In this document: positions 56,703 to 64,000 of the stretch, piece by piece
Layout of the letters: each line of letters begins with the position of its first letter
Position numbering within the stretch: position 1 is the first letter of the stretch
Assembly (NCBI GenBank): GCA_034387635.1
Contig: JAOANU010000009.1
Location: 857,198 to 921,197, forward strand
From: Rhodosporidiobolus odoratus
Taxonomy: Eukaryota > Basidiomycota > Microbotryomycetes > Sporidiobolales > Sporidiobolaceae
Direction: 5' to 3'
Length of the DNA: 64,000 bases
The notes under the pieces: model-generated
Databases searched by the model: none
Told to the model about the DNA's origin: nothing
Seen by the model: the letters and a program-made list of their open reading frames with translations, nothing else
Position numbers and translations under genes: made by a program

Positions 56703-57114
56703 TGTTGGTTGCGAGAGTAGTTCAGGGTGGGCGGAAGACTTGAGGAGGAGTTGATGTTTGGTTTGGGAAGGTCGAAGTCGGAGAGATGAATCTTTCTTCC
56801 CTCTTTCTCGCTTCGCTTCACCTCGGTTCTTGTTCTCCGTTACTTCTTTGGTTAGCCACTACCTTTCCCAAGTTGTTCCTATCCCTCCTTCGTCGGTGTT
56901 ACCTTTGTGCCTGGGAGAATTGTGAGACAGTCCGTCGTACTACCTACACTTCCCTATATAACCTCGTCTTCCTTTCTTTCCTTTCTCTTCTTCACCGTTC
57001 ACACTTCGTTCTCTCTCGCCTCTAGGTAAGTAGTCCTTTCTTAGTTAGCTGCTATACCATTCACCGTTCACACTTCGTTCTCTCTCGCCTCTAGCGAGGC
57101 ATCATATCGCTACA
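56703..57114 (+). repeat. 5' LTR (412 bp)
   Basis: It begins TGTTGGTTGCGAG and ends CATCATATCGCTACA. It contains a TATA box and, near its 3' end, a doubled block TCACCGTTCACACTTCGTTC (two copies about 70 bp apart). Confidence 0.92.
56955..56961 (+). promoter_or_regulatory. TATA box of the 5' LTR
   Basis: TATATAA within CTTCCCTATATAACCTCG, the likely promoter of the genomic transcript. The whole segment is missing from the 3' LTR. Confidence 0.55.
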
Positions 57115-57457
57115 GATTTGCAGTCAGAGCTCTCGCCGACTATAACGTCCGCGACACTCTAGGCTTACGCTGATCGTTTGAACGGTCACCACCATTTCCG
57201 GTTCAACCACTCCGGTCGCTACCTCACCAGATCAGTCGCCTACAGCGACAACTCCCCCCGTACTACCTTCCTCTTCCACTTGGACTACTTTTCCTTCGGC
57301 TCTCCTCGTTCCACCTGAATCCGTAGTCGTCAACTTACCCGGTGAATCACCCGGTAGTTACATCTTCTCCCGTCGGAACTCTCCAGCCCCCGCCTCTCCT
57401 CTACCCGGACCTTCTCAGTTCGCTTCTGCACTTTCTTCACCTCCTCTTCCTATCGTC

Positions 57458-60400
57458 ATGGCCGCTCAACGTCCTCTTCCTTCGGATTCTGGCGTCTATG
57501 CCTATCTCAAGAACGTCGACACGCTGAGCGAGACCGGGAAGGACTTTCAGGGATGGAAGCTTAGGATGGAGCGGGCGCTTAGGACGGGAGGAGTATGGGA
57601 TATGGTCCAGCAAATTCCACCTGCTCGACCTACGGTGGTGGACCCGGCGGCGCCTACGGCGGAAGAGCTTAGGGCGGTTGAGAGATGGGAATCCGGCGAG
57701 GATCGGGCGCTCAACATCATTTACGCCAAGGTCAGCAACACTCTCACCAATCAGCTTACCGGCTACAATTCGTCGGCAGCTTGGGAGTACCTTCGCAATC
57801 GATTCGAGCTCACCGACCAAGTTACCGTTCAAGGTATCATCGCCTCCCTCCTTTCCGCCAAGAGCCGCGCTGGCAACGATGTCGGCAAACTCCTCGATAT
57901 CCACGAGGAAATTCTTGCGTCGTCTCGGGCTATCAACTTTACCCTCTCTCGTGAAGTTCCCGATATCTCTTCCTCGACCGAGTCTATTCGTGCCGATCAA
58001 CGCCAGCTCAACCTCATCTACTCCGAGTTCATCTTCTCCGCCCTCCCTTCCTCCGCTCTCTGGCAGTCGTGGATTACCGTCTATCGCCAAGCCGAGCATT
58101 CGGAGTTCGATCCCCTCCATGTTATCGCCGCTGTCCGGAACGAGCATAATCGTCAACGTTCCGTCTCTACCTCTTCTTCCGACTCTCCTTCTTCCTTGAT
58201 CCCGGCAATTCCTCTTCTTCGTCTTCATCGGCCCTCGTTACCGCTTCGAAATCCTCCGCAAACTCTATCAGTGGTAGGAAGACGACTCGTCCGAAGTGCA
58301 AGCACTGCCAGAAGATCGCGCCGAACCATGATCCGGAGAAGTGTTGGTCGAACCCTTCCAACCCAAAGAATAAGTTAGGGTCTGGAGGGTCGGGTAATGG
58401 CAACGGTGGAGGGAAGAAGGGTAGAGGTGGAGGAGGGAAGAATGAAGGCTCGGGCGGAGGGTCGGGAGGGACGGAGAAGGTCGATTATTCTGCTGCCACC
58501 ATTGAAGTGGTAGACGACGACTATCAGGCGCCCACCTCGTTCTACTTGGACTCGTGTGCAAGCAGCCACGTCGTCGCCGATCGGTCGAGGTTTACCGAGT
58601 ATAAGCTCTCGCCGAGGTCCCTCATCACCGTCAACGGTTCTCAGCAACTCGTCGTCGGAGTCGGGAGCGTCCCTATCGTCTCGCTTACCCCTTCTGGGGC
58701 GAAGACGGTTCTTCTTAAGGACGCCTTACATGTTCCCTCGAGCACCTTTAACCTCATTTCCACCGGTTGTTTCCTCGACGCCGACTTCACTCTCGAAGCG
58801 TCGAAATCCGGCTATCGTATCCTCGCTCCCTCGTCTCGTTCCGTCGTCCTTTCTGCCGTTACGGGCGCTCAGCGCATTCCTCAGGTCATTCTCGAAGATC
58901 CCGTCGCCGCCATTATCTCTTCTTCCGTCGACAGTCGCGTTGAAGCCGTCTCTATCGCTCACCTTCGCTTCGGTCACCCCGGAAAAGGAGCGATGCGCGA
59001 CTTACTTCGCCTCGGCGCCGTAAAAGGATTTACCACGACCGACATCAACAAGTTCTTCAAAAAATCCTGTCCCGCCTGTCGCCTCGGCAAGACCACCCGT
59101 CTTCCTTTCCCCATCTCCGAGAAGCACGCTTCGAAACCATTCGAGCGTCTCCATTCCGACCTCGCTGGCCCCTTCCGCTTTAAGTCGTGGGGGGACGCCA
59201 AATACTTCGTCATCTTCGTCGACGAGGCTAGCGGTTGGGTTGATGGGGAGCCTCTTAAGGACAAGACGGAGGTTCTTTCCGCTTCTCGCAAGATCATCGC
59301 TCGACTTCGCGAAAGGTTCAAGGACTCCCGGGTTCCCGTTTCCTCGATATACCTCTAAAGCCTTCGAGTCGATGCTCGCCGACGAAAACATCACCCATTC
59401 CTACTCCGTTCCCTATACCCCGCAGCAGAACGGTCGTTCCGAACGCTTCGTGCGCACCATTAAGGATTGCGTTACCGTTCTCCTTGCTTCGGCCAACCTT
59501 AGCCAGAAGTATTGGGCGGAGGTCTTCTTCTTCGCACTCTTCCTTACCCAGAACCTTCCCTATTCTCCTAACCGAGGAGAAACCCCTCATCATTTTCTCT
59601 TCGGCCGGCATTCTCCTTTCTTCTCTCTCTCCGCGCCTCTCGTCCTCGGCCAAGACGTCTGGATCCACGATCCCGACGCGCCTACCTTTGGCAATAAGGC
59701 TGTACAGGGCATCTTCCTTGGCGTTGGAGAAGGTCGCGGCCGTAAGGCGTATCGCGTCCAGGAGAAGGGTGCCCCAGGGACGAATCTTCGTTGGGCAAAG
59801 GATGTTTCAGTCGCGAAGAGGGATTCGGAGGATTTAGGTTCTTGGGATGTTGAAGACGATGACTACTTTTGGGATGATGAGGACCTCGCCGAGGAGAAGC
59901 AAGCTTCCGAGCTGCTCTCCAAGAAGGAGAGGAGCGGGACTTATTCGTCGTCGCCGATTTATTTGCCGGGCGCTATTTTCCCCTTCGGCGGTTGGAGAAC
60001 GGCTACCTCCCCCGCAGCTCCTACTTCTTTCTCTCCCTCCTCCACTCCCGTTCTCACTCGCATTGGGGACGAGGAGGAGCCCTATCCACATCTCTCCGAA
60101 CGCTCTCGCGCCGAGCGTCTCGGTTCGCTATCTCCCTCTTTCGATACTTCCGATTCGGACGTCGTAGGGGTCGTCCTGATTTCCGTTGCCTTCGAGCCGG
60201 ATGAAGGCGATCACTATGCCCTGTTCTATTTACCTGGCTTCGCTTCCTCTGACACGGCTCTTGCCAACGTCAAGAAGACCTTCTCAATTGGAGACCGTCC
60301 CCCTCCCAGTACTCCGAGGAATCCGAAAGAGGCTTTGTCCTCGATCTACTCGGACGAATGGAGGGCCGGCTTCATTGAGGAGTGGGATGGGTTCAAGAAA

Positions 60401-61890
60401 CAGGGCGCCGTCTCGTCCGAACTTTATAAACCATTCCCTGGAATGAAAGTTCTAGGTACGAGATGGCACCTCGATGCCCGTCTTTCTCCTTCAAAGAAGG
60501 AGGCAGAGCTCAAGTCGAGGTTAGTCGTTCAAGGTTGTAAAACCATTCCCTTTCTCTCGACCTTCGGCCCAACCTTCACCCCTCTCCCGAAATGGGACCT
60601 CGTTTCTCTCTTTCTTATCCTCGCATCTTGTTACCGTCTTCCCGTCTGGCTTACCGACTTCGCCAAGGCCTACCTCGGCGCGAATGTTCAGACAAGCGGT
60701 GAGCCGGTCTTCATCAAACAGCCACCGCAGCTCGAGGTCGAGGGGCATGAGAACGAGGTTTACCGTCTCCTTCGGGCCGCCTACGGGCTTCCTCAATCCG
60801 GGCGGGCCTTTCACCTTCATACGAAGGAGAAGTTCGAGGAGTTTGGGTTGGTCGCAGTCTCGGACGAGGCCACTCTCTATCTCGGCCGCATAGGTGCCAA
60901 TTTCGTCCTCTACCTCGTCTACGTCGTCGACGGTATGATCGCTGGTAAGGAGTCCGTCGTCTCTAACGTCCTTTCTCAGGTCGACGAAGAGTTCGACCCC
61001 TCAATGGCCAGACGTTTCTCGGTCGCGAGATCGAATACGACCACCTTTCCGGCAAAGTCGTCGTCCGCGTCGAGAACCACATTAAGAAGGCCCTCAAGCT
61101 TCACAACTTCGAGGACGTCAAGCCACTTCATCTTCCTATCCAGCCTGACGTTAAATACGTCGCTCATGAAGGACAACCAGTTCGTACGAGCGAGTACCTT
61201 TCCGCCGTCGGTTCCCTCCTTTTCATCGCGACGACTCGGCCCGATATCCAATTCGCGGTCGGCGTCGCCTCCAGGTTTTCCTCTAACCCGGGCCCTCATC
61301 ATTGGAACCTCGTCAAGCGCATTTTCGCCTATCTTTCCGTTACTTCCTCTGTCGGCCTTTCTCTCGGTCTCGACATGAAGAAGGGAGAAGGTTTAGTCGC
61401 ATTCGTCGATTCCGATTTCGCCGGCGACCTCTCTTCGAGGAAGTCAACTTCCGGCATCATTCTTACCCTCGATGGTTCTCCTCTTTCCACCATCTCCCGT
61501 CTTCAATCGTCCGTCACTCGCTCCACCTTTCAGGCTGAGCTGTCGGCGATGTCGACCGGGTTGGTCGAGCTCGAGTGGTATTCCTCCCTTCTCTCCTCTC
61601 TTCCCATCGGTAACGACACCCCTCTCACCATCCGCTCCGACAATCTCTCCGGCGTTAATTCTCTTCGTTCCCCCGACTACGTTGAACATCAGAAGCACCA
61701 CGACGTCAAGCTTCGCTACATTCGCGAGCAAATCGAACGTGGCTTCGTCAACGTCGAATGGGTTTCCGGCGTCGAGAATCCTGCCGACCTTCTAACGAAG
61801 GCTCTTCCCGCTAAGCGGGCTAAGGAATTAGGGAGTATGATCGGATTGGTTGGTTGGCCAGAGGCCGCTGGTGGTTGGGGATCTCGTTAA
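57458..61890 (+). pseudogene. copia gag-pol polyprotein, frameshifted
   Basis: Gag starts MAAQRPLPSDSGVYAYL at 57458. A zinc knuckle CKHCQKIAPNHDPEKC follows near 58300, but in another frame: a one-base shift occurs near 58190-58210. Protease: YLDSCASSH. Integrase: HLRFGHPGKG...SCPACRLGK, then FERLHSDLAGPF, and after a second shift at about 59320-59345 SVPYTPQQNGRSERF. The central catalytic Asp-Gly strand expected near the shift is missing. RT: DFAKAYLGANV, LRAAYGLPQSGRAF and YVVDGM where YVDD is expected. A third shift near 61010 precedes RRFLGREIEY. RNase H: VAFVDSDFAGDLSSRKSTSG through QAELSAMSTG and ADLLTKALP. Stop at 61888-61890. Confidence 0.88.
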
Positions 61891-61897
61891 GGAGGAG

Positions 61898-62135
61898 TGT
61901 TGGTTGCGAGAGTAGTTCAGGGTGGGCGGAAGACTTGAGGAGGAGTTGATGTTTGGTTTGGGAAGGTCGAAGTAGGAGAGATGAATCTTTCTTCCCTCTT
62001 TCTCGCTTCGCTTCACCGTTCACACTTCGTTCTCTCTCGCCTCTAGGTAAGTAGTCCTTTCTTAGTTAGCTGCTATACCATTCACCGTTCACACTTCGTT
62101 CTCTCTCGCCTCTAGCGAGGCATCATATCGCTACA
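61898..62135 (+). repeat. 3' LTR with internal deletion (238 bp)
   Basis: Nearly identical to the 5' LTR over its whole length, except that about 174 bp containing the TATA box are absent. The deletion ends fall at two CTTCAC copies present in the 5' LTR, which points to loss between short direct repeats. Confidence 0.9.
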
Positions 62136-62140
62136 TCTGT
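62136..62140. other. target-site duplication TCTGT, right copy
   Basis: Right copy of the 5-bp duplication, 50 bp upstream of the next gene's ATG at 62191. Confidence 0.88.
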
Positions 62141-62190
62141 CCACTCCAACTTCAACTTGATACGCCAACCACCTCGGGTGTGACAGCAAC

Positions 62191-63699
62191 ATGGCTCGTA
62201 CGTGCTCCGGAATCTCTCTCGTCTGCGTTCTCGCTGACTCGGTCTCGCGTCTCAGCCCTCGGCCGTTACTACAGTGCGTTCTGGCTCTTCGACTCTGGCT
62301 TCCTCTGTTGTGCTGACGACGGCTCGGTCATGGTGCACAGAAATGCCTGACCACCTTCACTACTTTGCTGACCTCGTCGTTGGCACTGGCAAGTGCAACG
62401 GCAACGAGTTCGACACGGCCATTGGTTACGCGGACGCTGCCAAATTCGTACGTCGGCTTGTGCTCTCGGCCGAATGCAAGCTGACCGTGCAGTTCTTCCG
62501 TGCGTAGAAGCGATCCGTCAAGGTCTATGTCCGCAAGAAGAACGGGAGTTTCGTGTGGATCGACTTGCAGAATTTCGTGCGGTGCGCCGGCCCTCGTCCT
62601 CTCCGTTTCTCGGTCTCTGCGACGGCACCAAGATGTACCAACTTCGATCCCCTGCTGCAGCCTGGTCAAGCCCAACGAGCGCAACTACAGGTATTATTGG
62701 CGCTCCGATCCTCGCCTTCGTGCCGTCGCCCGCGGCGAGGGTCAGGCTAGGCGCTTCAGGGTCTCGCTCGGCACCGTCGCGGATTGGCACAACGACATCT
62801 ATCAGGACGTACGCTCTACCGCTTGTTTTGTCGTCTAGAGTGTCTGCTCCGTCAACCGAGACAGCGCCTTGACAATTTCACGCGCGTTGCAGAATTTTCA
62901 GGCTGAGCCTTGCAACAGCGACGACGAAGCCACTCTCTCCGAAGATGATGAAGACGAAGACCTCGCCTCCGACGCCGACGAGGGGGTCGAATACTTTGCG
63001 TCCGAGGACGAGGATGAAAACACGGCGCCTGTCTTTGACGAAATCTCTGAGGATGACCGCGCCTCTGACAATGACCTCGCCTTGGACGACGACGACGATG
63101 ACGGCGACGGCAAGGACAAGGACGACGACGACAACGAGGAGGATGAACACCTCGCGTCTGAGGACGACGACGAGAACGCGGCGCCCGTCTCCGACGTCGA
63201 TTCCAACCGCTCCTCTCTGACTCCGCGCGCCAATCTCGAGAGTCCCTCGATTGCGTCCTCTCGCACGTCTGTCGACTTGGAGGGGCTGGGTCGTGCCGTC
63301 AAGAGCCATCAAGGTTCGGTCGCATCCGTTCCGCCTGACGTCGAAGACGTTGTGGCGGCTTTGTCAACGACGGTCGTGCAGACCGCCGACAACGAAGGTT
63401 GGCGTGGCGAAGTCAAGGCAGAGGCGGACGACGCGGGGTGGAACGAGGAGGAGGTCGAGGGAGTTCAAGTCAAGGCGGACGAGGACGCAGAGGTCATGTC
63501 CCAGGGCGAGGCGGAAAACGAGATGAGGGTCGACGACGGCGTTGGCAATGGTGGGATCGAGAGGAACGACGGTGAGGACGTCAAGCCCAAGGTGGAGGTG
63601 CAAGACGACGGGGAGGGCGGGATCGATGTCGAGATGGAAGTGGTGGCTGCTGAAGACGGAAACGCAGACGTCAAGCCAAAGGTGGAGTCGGGTGAGTGA
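62191..63699 (+). CDS. acidic protein with conserved-looking N-terminal domain, unidentified
   Basis: Exon 1 is ATGGCTC before a GTACGT donor. The spliced N-terminus reads MAPLGRYYKMPDHLHYFADL, VVGTGKCNGNEFDTAIGYAD, KRSVKVYVRKKNGSFVWIDL and VKPNERNYRYYWRSDPRLRA, ending VADWHNDIYQD: a compact mixed alpha/beta domain of about 130 residues. The rest (from about 62890) is extremely acidic with tracts such as DDDDDDGDGKDKDDDDNEED and two KPKVE repeats, like histone chaperones or chromatin proteins. The listed stop is TGA 63697-63699, but GTGAGT just before it could be a donor leading to an acceptor CCACAG at about 63978, so the gene may run off the window. The copia element sits in its 5' flank. 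No family recognised. Confidence 0.5.
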
Positions 63700-64000
63700 A
63701 GGGACGGTGGAGCGACACCTGCAAAGGAGGAAGCGCTTGTTGGGGAAGGCAGGGCAAGGCAACGACCGCTTGGAGGAAAGGGCAGAGGTCAAACCGTACT
63801 GGCAGGAATTAACGCTTTCTCCTCCCTCGGCAGCGTCCTTGCGAGGCTTGCCTCTCACGCCTCGTTGTTCTTCCCCTCGTAACTGCTCTCGATTGGCGCG
63901 CTGACGTTGGCGAGCCTCGAAGAGGGCTGGCCTTCTCACTGACCATTAACTCTCCATCCCCGTCGACTTGCGCCACAGGTTGTGATTTCGACGTGTATCG

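Larger units (their letters stand above)
56703..62135 (+). mobile_element. Ty1/copia LTR retrotransposon
   Basis: A 5.43-kb element bounded by LTRs that start TGTTGG and end CTACA and flanked by the duplication TCTGT. The internal order gag, protease, integrase, reverse transcriptase, RNase H (integrase before RT) places it in Ty1/copia. A purine tract GGAGGAG precedes the right LTR at 61891-61897. The region just after the left LTR (57115 on) should hold the primer-binding site; I could not name the tRNA. The copy is degenerate (frameshifts, altered RT and integrase residues), so it can move only with help. Confidence 0.93.

Noticed and set aside
63364..63939. Long minus-strand frames opposite the acidic protein
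   Set aside because: They are complements of Asp/Glu-rich codons (Leu/Val/Ser-rich), a typical shadow of an acidic ORF.
1..64000. CRISPR arrays, prophage, bacterial operons or rRNA genes
   Set aside because: No spaced short direct repeats, Shine-Dalgarno-led operons or rRNA sequence were seen; gene structure is eukaryotic throughout.

Overview
The window looks like nuclear DNA of a basidiomycete, most likely a Microbotryomycetes/Pucciniomycotina red-yeast relative. Almost every gene is split by many 40-100 bp introns with GTNNGT donors, CTGAC/CTAAC branch points and YAG acceptors. Genes are packed on both strands and their upstream leaders are pyrimidine-rich. The exact genus is an inference. 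Exon structures were assembled by hand from splice signals and protein-family patterns, so internal exon edges are approximate.

Region 1 (1-37.8 kb) is a gene-dense housekeeping block: a thaumatin-like gene cut by the window edge and carrying an in-frame TAA, an unidentified proline-rich protein, DPM2 (dolichol-phosphate-mannose synthase subunit), a full-size ABCG transporter, a FET3-type multicopper ferroxidase, MSH2 (mismatch repair), a tetraspanin, a glomulin/Ybp2-like protein, a C2H2 zinc-finger regulator, a synaptobrevin whose start codon is split by an intron, a conserved small fungal protein, an SppA-type S49 protease, a protein with a PP1-docking-like motif and two small unidentified genes.

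Region 2 (37.8-56 kb) is different in character. It holds a TnpB/Fanzor-like protein with the zinc-ribbon and RuvC-III pattern, directly preceded in the same orientation by an XPG/FEN1-like nuclease that carries disabling changes. Next come a gene of unknown family broken by TGA, a TET/JBP-like 2-oxoglutarate dioxygenase, a JmjC-domain protein, several unidentified acidic or helical proteins and a nucleotidyltransferase-fold protein. A 226-bp inverted repeat (43849-44074 and 49803-50028, about 97% identical by eye) brackets the TET/JBP segment and has donated 3' ends to neighbouring genes. I read this as an accessory, partly decayed island with links to mobile elements. The link is an inference.

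Region 3 (56-64 kb) contains a Ty1/copia retrotransposon (56703-62135) with LTRs and a 5-bp target duplication, inserted about 50 bp upstream of an acidic-protein gene. Its gag-pol is frameshifted, and the 3' LTR has lost the block holding the TATA box.
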